DNA of 24,262 nucleotides from Chthonomonas sp. UBA2387 (GTDB lineage: Bacteria; Armatimonadota; Fimbriimonadia; Fimbriimonadales; Fimbriimonadaceae). Positions 1 to 7,265 of this stretch are shown in pieces. Made by a program: the position numbers and the translations under genes. Each line of letters opens with the position of its first letter. Position 1 is the first letter of the stretch. Where the stretch lies: contig DDSP01000002.1 in assembly GCA_002343445.1 (NCBI GenBank), positions 4,832 through 29,093 on the forward strand, written 5' to 3'. Below the pieces are notes generated by a model. It had not been told where the DNA came from. It made no database searches and worked only from the letters and a program-made list of their open reading frames with translations.

Positions 1-289
1 CGGCGGTGATGAACACCATGTCGGAGCCTTCGAGTGCCTTGCGGATGTCGTTGCGGCTCTCTTCGGCGCTGGCGCGCCCAATCTCGGGGTTGCCGCCCGT
101 GCCCAAGCCTCGCGTGAGGTTGATGCCGATCTGGACCTTCTTGCCCGCACGGCTTTGGTCCAGGGCCTGGATGTCGGTGTTCATCGCGATGAACTCCACG
201 CCCCGAATGCCCGAATCCACCATGCGATTGACCGCATTGGACCCGCCACCGCCGACTCCGACAACTTTGATGATCGCGTTATTGCTCAC
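1..289 (-). CDS. ftsZ: FtsZ cell-division GTPase, N-terminal part (cut by window edge)
   Basis: FtsZ is the tubulin-like GTPase that polymerises into the cytoplasmic Z ring. Ninety-six complete codons are present. They include the glycine-rich nucleotide-binding loop GVGGGGSNAVNRM (residues 11-23), the FIAMNTD strand-turn (33-39) and the T3-region GLGTGGNPEIGRASAEES (61-78). All of these are near-perfect family matches. The window ends just before the expected GGGTGTG signature. The start is GTG at 289, preceded by an AGGAAA ribosome site about five bases away, and the protein begins MSNNAIIKVVGVGG as in other FtsZ proteins. It lies 40 bases downstream of ftsA in the same direction, the classic ftsA-ftsZ order. 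The remainder of the gene is outside the window. Confidence 0.97.
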   Translation of the reverse strand, partial: MSNNAIIKVVGVGGGGSNAVNRMVDSGIRGVEFIAMNTDIQALDQSRAGKKVQIGINLTRGLGTGGNPEIGRASAEESRNDIRKALEGSDMVFITA

Positions 290-329
290 GTCGTTTCCTG
301 ATTCCAAGATGCACCACTATACCGAGGAG

Positions 330-1559
330 TTAGTTGCGGCCCCCGATGACCGACAGCAACGACCGAACCCGTTGCTTCCATCCGCCCGAATCGCCCGTCG
401 CCGGCACGAGGTCGCTCGCGCTGGCCGCAAAAACGAACCGCGCCAGACCCAAACTCGCCGCCATGCCCGGCTTGCTCACCACCGGTCCGTACGCGCCCCC
501 GATCTGCGGCGTCCTGACCGATAACGGTACCCCGTCGAAGGCCTCGGCGAACACGTTGCCCGAACCTTTGAGCAGACTCCCGCCTCCCGTAACCACCACG
601 GCACGCACTTCGTGGGCGACTCCGGTGCCCACCACGGCGTCGGCGGCGAGTCGGGCCAACTCGCGCGCGCGGCACTCGATGATCTCGCACAGCACCCGCC
701 GCTTCATGTCGCGGGGCCGATCGTGGTCCTCTTGCAGCACCTGCACCGATTCGTTGTCGCCGGCATCGTCGGCAAGAGCCGCGCCGTGGTGCGTCTTCAG
801 GCGCTCGGCCTCATCCGTCGAGGTCTTCAGAAGAGCGGCGATGTCGTTGGTCACCGATTGCGCGCCGATCGGCACCGAAGCCAGCGCCGCCAATCCGCCC
901 GAAGTGAAGATGCCGATCGTCATCGAACCCGCTCCGAGGTCAATGACAGCGACGCCCGCTTCGCGGTCGGCATCGGTGGTGACTCCCAGACCTGCCGCGA
1001 TGTGGACCGGAACGATCTGGTCGAGGCGGCGTCCAGCCAACTCGGTCGCCCGTTCGGCATCGGCAAGGTCGCTGCTGCGGCTGGTGACGATGCTCGTCAA
1101 TACCTCCAGCTTCGCCCCTGAGGTTCCCACGGGCTCGCGCACCCCGCGCTTGCCATCCACGCGGAACTCCCGAGGCAGGGCATGGATCTGCTCCCGACCC
1201 GGCGACACGGGGACTTGGCGGCTGTGGTTGAGTACCTGAAGGATGTCCTCGGGTGTGATCGCCCGACCGGCGGGGAATACGGGGACGAATCCCTGTGCGG
1301 TGGTGCAGTCGAAGTGCAACCCGCCCAGACCCAGGGCCAGCGTCCCGACTTCGCGGCCGCACAACTGTTGCAGCTTCCGGCAGGCTTCGTCGATGGTCAC
1401 CGCGGCAAGGTCCACATCCACGATCTGCCCGCGTCGAACGCCCTTGGAGGGCACGGTGGCTGCCGCCGAGATGTGCGGGTGCCCGACAACGTCGGCCTCC
1501 ACCGCAAGGATGGCGGCCTTCGAGGTGCCAAGGTCGAGAACGAAAGTCTGCTCGTTCAT
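330..1559 (-). CDS. ftsA: FtsA, actin-like membrane anchor of the Z ring
   Basis: This 409-residue protein is FtsA, which polymerises on the inner membrane face, tethers FtsZ and recruits late division proteins. The actin-fold phosphate-1 loop (FVLDLGTSKAAILAV, residues 5-19), the phosphate-2 strand (VAVIDLGAGSMTIGIF) and the adenosine motif VVVTGGGSLLKG are visible. The C-terminus GGWKQRVRSLLSVIGG is the expected amphipathic membrane-targeting helix. The ATG at 1559 is chosen because it overlaps the sbp stop codon as ATGA and because homology starts at MNEQTFVLDLGTSK. The frame stays open upstream, but that part is antisense-like sequence inside sbp. The length is usual for the family. Function is taken from the family, and the motifs are seen directly. 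Confidence 0.95.
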   Translation of the reverse strand: MNEQTFVLDLGTSKAAILAVEADVVGHPHISAAATVPSKGVRRGQIVDVDLAAVTIDEACRKLQQLCGREVGTLALGLGGLHFDCTTAQGFVPVFPAGRAITPEDILQVLNHSRQVPVSPGREQIHALPREFRVDGKRGVREPVGTSGAKLEVLTSIVTSRSSDLADAERATELAGRRLDQIVPVHIAAGLGVTTDADREAGVAVIDLGAGSMTIGIFTSGGLAALASVPIGAQSVTNDIAALLKTSTDEAERLKTHHGAALADDAGDNESVQVLQEDHDRPRDMKRRVLCEIIECRARELARLAADAVVGTGVAHEVRAVVVTGGGSLLKGSGNVFAEAFDGVPLSVRTPQIGGAYGPVVSKPGMAASLGLARFVFAASASDLVPATGDSGGWKQRVRSLLSVIGGRN

Positions 1560-1951
1560 GGTTTGGGTCCAGGTGCGGCGTCTTGGTTCAGCATTTCTCG
1601 GCGGGCGCGCGCATCGCGCAATCGTGTGATTCCGTACCGCCGTATTACGCTGAGGTTGGTGAAAATCCTGCCGCCAAGCACGAGTGCGGAAGCAAGAAAC
1701 AGGTTGAGCCCGATCTGGTCCCCAAGATAGCCCAATCCAAACGCGATCAGGGTGTTGGAAACAAAGCCCGTCACCAGAATCTCGCTGTCGAACTTGCTCT
1801 CCAAGGCGCTGCGAACGCCGCCCAGCACCGAGTCCAAGCCGGCGACGCACGCCAAAGCGAGGTACGTTCCCGCGATGCCAGGCAATGGCTGGTTGAACAG
1901 AAGGCCCAGGGCGATCCCGACAAGCAGAGCGATCAGAGGGATGAAGATCAC
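1556..1951 (-). CDS. sbp: Small basic protein Sbp (DUF1290), membrane protein of the division cluster
   Basis: This is a 131-residue integral membrane protein. It has about three hydrophobic stretches (roughly residues 2-17, 24-40 and 58-95) and a basic C-terminal tail rich in Arg. The strand GTYLALACVAGLDSVLGGVRS is characteristic of the DUF1290/Sbp family, which sits between DUF881 genes and ftsA in Bacillus and its relatives. The molecular role is not known. The start is GTG at 1951, four bases after the DUF881 stop codon, with an AAAGG-type site upstream. The stop overlaps the ftsA start by four bases, so translation is probably coupled. The identification rests on both sequence character and exact synteny. 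Confidence 0.9.
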   Translation of the reverse strand: MIFIPLIALLVGIALGLLFNQPLPGIAGTYLALACVAGLDSVLGGVRSALESKFDSEILVTGFVSNTLIAFGLGYLGDQIGLNLFLASALVLGGRIFTNLSVIRRYGITRLRDARARREMLNQDAAPGPKP

Positions 1952-1955
1952 GGGC

Positions 1956-2726
1956 TCAGCCTTTCGGCGGCACCGCCTTCATGAATTTCGGCTTGGTCGA
2001 GCCCGCGAACCCGGGCATGCGCATGTTCTCGACGCGTTCCAGCTTGACCATGGCGGGCTCCACCTGGCGGATTTCGGCGAGGACGCCCAAGGGTAGGTCG
2101 AGGGCACCTTCCAGAGTCTTCGGGTCGCCGATCGCGCGGATCACGACCGGGCTGGCGATCTGGACGCGATCCACCAAAATCACACTGCCCACGCAACGGA
2201 AGTTCGTGTGAGGGCCGACGCGCAGGTCGTTCACGCTGATGGATTCGGCACCGGCGTTCCAAAGCTCGTTGACCACCTTGAGCACGTCGATGTCGTGGAT
2301 GACGGCATAGTCGCCCAGGCCCTCGGGCGCATTCTTCGCATCCCGAAGCGTGATCATCAGGCCTGGACCCTCGACCTCCGTCAAGCCGGCAAAGGTCTTG
2401 ACCTCTTGCAGGCTCTCGTTGAGCAACTGAGAGGATTTTGTCTGGTCGGCAACGGCGTTCTGAAGCTTGGTGTTCTCCTCGCGAAGCTCACCGAAGCTCT
2501 CGCGCAGCGACTTGAGTTCCTGCTGAACCTTGAAGTATTCGCCCTGAAAGTCGAGCGATGCGGCGTTCAGTCGGTCACGCACGTCGGTGGGCAACTCGCT
2601 GAAACGCGACTGGCGGGTTTGGGCCGTGATCCAGGCCATGGTCAGCATCACGCCGAGCACCAACGCCATGGCACTGGTGGGCCAGATCCACTGATAACCG
2701 GACGAACGGGTGGCAAAAGGGTTCAC
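1956..2726 (-). CDS. DUF881 (YlxW/YlxX-type) membrane-anchored coiled-coil protein
   Basis: The product is 256 residues with one transmembrane helix near the N-terminus (about residues 14-34). A predicted coiled coil (about 46-90, rich in Glu, Gln and Leu) follows, and then a globular DUF881 domain. That domain has the typical strings GPGLMITLRDAKNAP, VIHDIDVLKVVNELWNAGAESISVNDLRV and ASPVVIRAIGDP. DUF881 proteins occur beside divIB/ftsQ and sbp in Firmicutes and Actinobacteria, where the biochemical role is undefined. B. subtilis has two tandem copies, and here there is one. The start is GTG at 2726 with a strong GGAGG site, and it overlaps the ftsQ stop as GTGA. Confidence 0.9.
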   Translation of the reverse strand: MNPFATRSSGYQWIWPTSAMALVLGVMLTMAWITAQTRQSRFSELPTDVRDRLNAASLDFQGEYFKVQQELKSLRESFGELREENTKLQNAVADQTKSSQLLNESLQEVKTFAGLTEVEGPGLMITLRDAKNAPEGLGDYAVIHDIDVLKVVNELWNAGAESISVNDLRVGPHTNFRCVGSVILVDRVQIASPVVIRAIGDPKTLEGALDLPLGVLAEIRQVEPAMVKLERVENMRMPGFAGSTKPKFMKAVPPKG

Positions 2727-3478
2727 GGGGTTCCTCCCTGACCCGTTCCCACCACGGCACCCGCCGGGTTGGACACGTTCAGGGTCTTGCCCGGCGCGAG
2801 CAAATCGGGTTGGTCGCCAAGGATCGTCTCCAACGCAGCCAACTTGGCGTCGAGCGACTGGTGCGAACCTAACTTGACCTGTCCGCCGGACAGTCTATTT
2901 AACCATAATACGCCCGTCTGCTGAACCAGAACCTCAAAAGGTCCGTACTTCTCGATGCGCGAGAGGCCGGTGCACAGGTCGGCCACCGCCCGGGCGTTCC
3001 AGGTGGTCCAAAGCGAACCGTTCGTCCCCACCATTCCGCCCTCGAATCGCACGACCGGCAAACCGTCCAGCGGCTGTTTGGTTGGAAACGGAATACCCGC
3101 CGCGTCCAGGGCGATCCCCTTGGTCTCGGCCACCCGAGCAATCGGCTGTCGGTAGCTCAATCGAACCAGGCCTCGCCCAAACAGGTTGCGTTCCACAGTG
3201 GCGGATTCCACATCGGGCAGTTCCAGCAGCTTGGCTTCGGCTGCTCGCCCCGAGTCGTCGGTCCACCGCTTTCCTTTGATCGGCGCGAGACTCTGGGCCA
3301 CCCGTTGCTGATCGAAGGGTTCCGCACCCAACACGACGACCTTGTGCGCTGCGGTGACCGGGCTCAGGGCCACACCAACGAGCGTGTTCGCGATGGCGAG
3401 CATCCACCAGAACTGCGGCGCGGGGCGAAACACCCTCCGCTTGCGATTAGGCGCGGGCTTGGACTTTGCCTTGGGCAT
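2723..3478 (-). CDS. ftsQ: FtsQ/DivIB-type POTRA division protein
   Basis: This protein has about 251 residues. A basic cytoplasmic tail (KSKPAPNRKRR) precedes one transmembrane helix (about residues 23-43, WWMLAIANTLVGVAL). An extracytoplasmic POTRA domain follows, with GAEPFDQQRVAQSLAPIKGK, LPDVESATVERNL and RLSYRQPIARV, and then a FtsQ beta-type domain. FtsQ links early and late divisome proteins (FtsB/FtsL) at the membrane. I chose the ATG at 3478. An in-frame TTG at 3499 is also possible, and AGGAGG lies between the two, 12 bases before the ATG. The gene overlaps the end of ddl by 32 bases and meets DUF881 through a four-base GTGA overlap. Sequence conservation in this family is low, so the call leans partly on context. 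Confidence 0.87.
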   Translation of the reverse strand: MPKAKSKPAPNRKRRVFRPAPQFWWMLAIANTLVGVALSPVTAAHKVVVLGAEPFDQQRVAQSLAPIKGKRWTDDSGRAAEAKLLELPDVESATVERNLFGRGLVRLSYRQPIARVAETKGIALDAAGIPFPTKQPLDGLPVVRFEGGMVGTNGSLWTTWNARAVADLCTGLSRIEKYGPFEVLVQQTGVLWLNRLSGGQVKLGSHQSLDAKLAALETILGDQPDLLAPGKTLNVSNPAGAVVGTGQGGTP

Positions 3479-4817
3479 GGCGGGTCCGGGCCTCCTCAAC
3501 GATCCAACTCACCAACTCGTCGAAGCCGATGCCGGCGGCACGCGCCGAGTTCGGCAAGAGGGAAGTCGAAGTCATGCCGGGCAGGTTGTTGACCTCCAGC
3601 ACGACGATGCGGTCATCGGAGACGATCATGTCGGTTCGCGTCGCCCCCCGGCAGCCAAGGGCTCGATGCGCGCGCAACGCGTACGACTGCGCAAGCGCCG
3701 TTTGCTCGGGAGTCAACCGGGCGGGCACGATCTCCAGCGTCGCCTCGGGTTGATACTTGCTGGCGAAGTCGTAACGGCCCGAAGCGGGAACGATCTCCAC
3801 CACGGGCAGCACTCGGTCGCCCAGCACGGGGACCGAAACCTCGGTGCCGACGACCCACTCTTCAAGCAGGACCGACTCGTCGTACCGGAACGCGTGCTCC
3901 AACGCTCGCGGCACGTCGCTCCATTCGGAGACGAACGAGAGTCCGATGGTCGAGCCTTGGGCGTTGGGCTTGACGATGGCCCGCCCGAACGGTTCAGGGA
4001 GAGGGTCGCCGCGACGAAGGTGGACGCCCATGGGAACGGGCAGACCGTGCTCGGCGAGGACTCTTTTGGTCTGAGCCTTGTCCATCGCGATGGCGCTGGC
4101 GAGCACGCCCGAACCCGTGTAGGGAATCCCGAGCACCTCGAAAAACCCCTGAAGGCAGCCATCTTCCGCTTGTGAACCGTGGCAGGCCAAGAAGGCTACA
4201 TCTGGGCGCCGTGTCCCGACCAGATCGCTCAGTTCGCCCCCGGAATGGATCACCTGCGAAACGTCCATCATCCGGGTGCGATAGCCTCGACGGACCAATG
4301 CGGCATGCACCTCGCGTCCCGAATGAAGCGAAACCTCCCGCTCCGCCGAGACGCCGCCGTAGATCACCACCACCTCTGGCGCCCGTTTCAGCCTCGCGAA
4401 CTCGTCGCCAAAGACCGAACGCGCATCCGCCATGCCCGGATGGCCAAGAAACAGCACTTGGTCGCCGCCTCGAACCTCGGCGGCCACGGTGCGCGGGAGC
4501 AACGCGGGGCAGGGCACATGGCGGACGTCGCCGGCCAACCTCTCGACCAGGAGGGCGACGCCGACGCCCGGCAACGGGCCCGCATCGTCTTGCGCGAGAT
4601 CGGCGATCACCGTCAGGTCCGCCATCTCGGCAAGCGTTTGCCAATCCTGCAGGCGCTCGATGAACCCCGCGTGTCCGAAGGGTTGGATCGCAAGGATGCG
4701 ACGCCCTTCAGGCGCCTCCAACTCGGTGACCCAACGCGCGATTTCGACGGGGTCCTGCAACGGGCAATCCATCGCCTGAACCTCGCATGCGGCGGGTTGG
4801 GCCGTTTCAGAAGTCAT
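3447..4817 (-). CDS. ddl: D-alanine--D-alanine ligase with an N-terminal decayed MurC domain
   Basis: Residues 146-456 form a complete D-Ala-D-Ala ligase, the cytoplasmic ATP-grasp enzyme that makes the dipeptide for UDP-MurNAc-pentapeptide. Visible motifs are VVIYGGVSAEREVSLHSG, GCLQGFFEVLGIPYTGSGVLASAIAMDK, KPNAQGSTIGLS, LLEEWVVGTEVSVPVL and EVNNLPGMTSTSLLP. Residues 1-145 are extra. They resemble the third (Glu-ligase C-terminal) domain of MurC: DPVEIARWV near the usual HHPTEI, GRRILAIQPF near GRRxIAVFQPH, LPGVGVALLVERL, and VRGGDQVLFLG near RPGDVVLxMG. The catalytic-domain histidines are missing and no MurC ATPase domain is present. The ATG at 4817 is preferred because the frame upstream lacks family resemblance. 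There is no good ribosome site. It is the first gene of the division operon in this window. Confidence 0.92.
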   Translation of the reverse strand: MTSETAQPAACEVQAMDCPLQDPVEIARWVTELEAPEGRRILAIQPFGHAGFIERLQDWQTLAEMADLTVIADLAQDDAGPLPGVGVALLVERLAGDVRHVPCPALLPRTVAAEVRGGDQVLFLGHPGMADARSVFGDEFARLKRAPEVVVIYGGVSAEREVSLHSGREVHAALVRRGYRTRMMDVSQVIHSGGELSDLVGTRRPDVAFLACHGSQAEDGCLQGFFEVLGIPYTGSGVLASAIAMDKAQTKRVLAEHGLPVPMGVHLRRGDPLPEPFGRAIVKPNAQGSTIGLSFVSEWSDVPRALEHAFRYDESVLLEEWVVGTEVSVPVLGDRVLPVVEIVPASGRYDFASKYQPEATLEIVPARLTPEQTALAQSYALRAHRALGCRGATRTDMIVSDDRIVVLEVNNLPGMTSTSLLPNSARAAGIGFDELVSWIVEEARTRHAQGKVQARA

Positions 4818-4956
4818 CCTGGTGATTGTTGCATGAACGGTTCCAGCAACTCTAACGGTTACCATGGCAGGTTCGCTGTCGCAATCCGACCGGGTTGTGT
4901 CCGATCCATGATTCTTGCGGGCACTGTCGGTCCCCACTTTGTGCGACAAAGGCGAT

Positions 4957-6336
4957 ATGGCGCGTGTCACCCGAAGCCCAAGATCGCATCACACGAGAGG
5001 AAGCACCCTGTTGCAGAGCCTGGTGTTCTCGGTGGTGAGCGGCACCCTGCTGGCGGGTGCGGGGTCGCTCGTGGTTTCGCACCGGATCCGAGCCGAAGCA
5101 GAACGGGGATTCTCGAAGGCCGTCTATGTGGCGGAGTCTGGACTTCAAGCCGAAATCGAATCCATCAACGACGGACCGCCGACAGCCGAGTCCGCCCATC
5201 AGGCGTTTCTGGGCCAATCGCTTGACGTCAGCAGCGAAGACGAGCGGTACGTGGTCTCGGTCAAGGACGCTGAAGAGGTGGACAAGGCATGGGCGCCACC
5301 GAACGACGTGCTCGTCGAGAGCCTCGGGGTGGCCCACGGCGTCAGCCGGATGATTCAGGCTCGGGTCAAGGGGCGCAGCGTGTTCGCCGATTACGCGCTG
5401 TTTGGGATCGACTCGCTGACCTTCAACGGGTCCGGCTCCGGGACGAACGGCGACATCGGGACGAACGGGACCATTTCCGCGTCGGCGACCGGATCTTCCG
5501 TCACCACGGGCAAGATCGTGTTCCACGGTTCGAACCCATCTCTCAACGGGGCCAACGTCTATCGCGAACCCGATCCCTACTGGTGGCCCTCGGTCGAGAC
5601 CATTGCCGCGAGCCAGTTCGCCTCCGGGTTGAACACGCTGAAACAGTCCAACAGCAACGCCAACATCCTGCGGTTCAACGACAACCGCTACCTTGATCCG
5701 AACTTCGAGCTCGCGTGGGCCGAGAACGCGGGCCTCACGTGGAGCGACGTCGCCTTGACCAATCAACACTTCAGCGAACCTGTCACGAACGAAAACGGAC
5801 GGGACAAGCCCAAGAATCAAGGCGGAAAGCGGTACTCCTCGACGACCGATGGCGTGTTCGAGAAGAACGTTCTCATCTTCCCTCCGGGGGATTACTACTT
5901 CGAATCGCTGGACGTGACCTCGGGCCAGACGGCGATTCTTGTGGACAACCGATTGGGCAGCGTCCGCATCTGGGTGGGTGGAACTGGAACCGGGAGCGAC
6001 CGCTTGCAGACGACCATCATTTTCACGAACAACAATCGGATGGACCGGTTCCGGTTGTACTACGCCAAGCGGGCCGAACTCAGAATCGCGGGGAACACCG
6101 ACTTTCCCGGACTTGAGGTGCCGGGGTTGATCTACGCGGTGAACCAGACTGGCGACGCCACGGTGGACATTTCGGGCAACTCGTACATCACGGGCTCGAT
6201 CATCGCGAACACGTTGAGGATCTCGGGCAACTCGTACGTGGACTTTCCGGCCGGTGGCCCGGCCGCTCTGGGCGATCCGGTTCGGCGGTACGACAAGATC
6301 GTGTGGTGGCGAGAAGTCACTCCGGGCGTGAAGTAA
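4957..6336 (+). CDS. PilX-like membrane-anchored surface protein with beta-rich repeat region
   Basis: This is a 459-residue protein. Its N-terminus (RGSTLLQSLVFSVVSGTLLAGAGSLVVSHR, written here in parts: RGSTLLQSLVFSVVSG then TLLAGAGSLVVSHR) is one hydrophobic helix after a basic leader. AEAERGFSKAVYVAESGLQAEIE follows, the layout of PilX/PulG-type minor pilins, in which helix residues near AESG pack into the pilus. The body is rich in Gly, Asn, Ser and Thr, with NGDIGTNGTISASATG and two ISGNSY units near the C-terminus. This suggests a beta-helix-like fold as in pilus-assembly DUF7305-type proteins. No classical prepilin G-FTLLE site is clear (G-STLLQS instead). ATG 4957 is chosen over TTG 4915 because the basic leader starts there, with a weak AAGG site. 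It is divergent from ddl. Exact function is unknown. Confidence 0.72.
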   Translation: MARVTRSPRSHHTRGSTLLQSLVFSVVSGTLLAGAGSLVVSHRIRAEAERGFSKAVYVAESGLQAEIESINDGPPTAESAHQAFLGQSLDVSSEDERYVVSVKDAEEVDKAWAPPNDVLVESLGVAHGVSRMIQARVKGRSVFADYALFGIDSLTFNGSGSGTNGDIGTNGTISASATGSSVTTGKIVFHGSNPSLNGANVYREPDPYWWPSVETIAASQFASGLNTLKQSNSNANILRFNDNRYLDPNFELAWAENAGLTWSDVALTNQHFSEPVTNENGRDKPKNQGGKRYSSTTDGVFEKNVLIFPPGDYYFESLDVTSGQTAILVDNRLGSVRIWVGGTGTGSDRLQTTIIFTNNNRMDRFRLYYAKRAELRIAGNTDFPGLEVPGLIYAVNQTGDATVDISGNSYITGSIIANTLRISGNSYVDFPAGGPAALGDPVRRYDKIVWWREVTPGVK

Positions 6337-6346
6337 GGGCGCAAGT

Positions 6347-6373
6347 CGGGTCCGTCCGGTCCAAATGGACCCG
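6347..6373 (+). terminator. Possible hairpin after the PilX-like gene
   Basis: CGGGTCC (6347-6353) and GGACCCG (6367-6373) can pair as a 7-bp stem. An alternative 5-bp stem GGTCC/GGACC (6358-6362 with 6367-6371) uses the same right arm. The element lies 11 bases after the stop codon and about 40 bases before cdaA. There is no U-tract after it, so it is not a standard intrinsic terminator. It could be a transcript-end stem or chance. Confidence 0.3.
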
Positions 6374-6413
6374 TTCGAGCGTCCTATGAATAAGTACACT
6401 CGCCCGACACCCC

Positions 6414-7265
6414 TTGGAACTGCTTTTTCAGCGAACACCCGGCACGTCCTGGGTCAGAGATGTCGTTGACATCCTGATCGTGGCCTTCCTTGTGTTTCGG
6501 CTGCTGAAGCTGATTCGAGGCACGCGGGCGTGGCGCATTCTGGGAGGCGTGGTCGCCTTCGTGGTCGTGTGGGCGGGCGCCGAGTTCTTTGGCTTGCAGA
6601 CCTTGGCGTGGCTGATGAAGCAACTGGTGCCGGTCGCACCCTTCGCCATCGCGTTGCTGCTGCTCCCCGAGTTGCGGGCCATGCTCGAAGGGTTTGGCAG
6701 GATCGGCTTGATCCCACAACTCCTGGTTCGACCGTCGGGTGCGATCGGGGACTCGACCATTGAGAGCATCGTCTCGGTCAGTATGGACCTGGCCTCGAAG
6801 CACGTCGGCGCGTTGCTCGTGATCGAACGCGGCGCATCGCTTCACGAGATCGTGGCCAGTGGCGTTCCCCTGGGCGCACCCGTGACCAAGGAACTCCTGG
6901 GTTCGATCTTCTACGGGTCGAACCCGCTGCACGATGGCGCTGCGGTCATTCGGGGCGACCTGCTGGTCGCTGCCGCGTGCCGGCTCCCGCTCAGCGACAA
7001 TCCGCGCATCGACCCACGGTTGCACTTGCGTCACCGCGCCGGCATCGGCGTGACCGAGGCGATGGACTGCGTATCCGTCATCGTCAGCGAAGAGCGTGGG
7101 ATCGTGACGGTCGCCTCCAACGGTGAGTACCACCGCGCCAACACTGCGGCAGAAATGCGGCGGCTGCTCGACGAGCGCCTCCGTAACCAGCCCAAAGACG
7201 AAGAACGCGAGCCTCGATGGAAGCGCAAGGACAAGGCAAACGGTCAAGGAGGCGAGGCGGCATGA
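6414..7265 (+). CDS. cdaA: CdaA-type diadenylate cyclase (c-di-AMP synthase)
   Basis: CdaA condenses two ATP into cyclic di-AMP at the membrane. The 283-residue protein shows three hydrophobic helices (about residues 16-31, 41-60 and 70-85). The family linker LPELRAMLEGFGRIG comes next, and then a DAC domain with NPLHDGAAVI (DGA at 174-176) and RHRAGIGVTE (RHR at 206-208). The canonical GTRHR is HLRHR here. The only reasonable start is TTG at 6414: in-frame codons upstream hit a stop at 6387 with no other start. An ATG at 6386 exists but is one base out of frame, across a run of four C. There is no ribosome site, but a TACACT hexamer lies 13 bases before the TTG. It overlaps cdaR by four bases. 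Confidence 0.93.
   Translation: MELLFQRTPGTSWVRDVVDILIVAFLVFRLLKLIRGTRAWRILGGVVAFVVVWAGAEFFGLQTLAWLMKQLVPVAPFAIALLLLPELRAMLEGFGRIGLIPQLLVRPSGAIGDSTIESIVSVSMDLASKHVGALLVIERGASLHEIVASGVPLGAPVTKELLGSIFYGSNPLHDGAAVIRGDLLVAAACRLPLSDNPRIDPRLHLRHRAGIGVTEAMDCVSVIVSEERGIVTVASNGEYHRANTAAEMRRLLDERLRNQPKDEEREPRWKRKDKANGQGGEAA

Noticed and set aside
1560..1850. Upstream extension of ftsA
   Set aside because: It lies inside sbp in another frame and shows no FtsA similarity. The ATGA overlap supports the start at 1559.
4818..4956. Promoters in the divergent gap between ddl and the PilX-like gene
   Set aside because: TAGAGT occurs on the minus strand about 30 bases before ddl and TTGTGT on the plus strand, but neither has a convincing partner at normal spacing.
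4852..6438. A 528-codon minus-strand frame opposite the PilX-like gene
   Set aside because: Translation has no domain character, whereas the plus-strand frame has a membrane helix and repeats.
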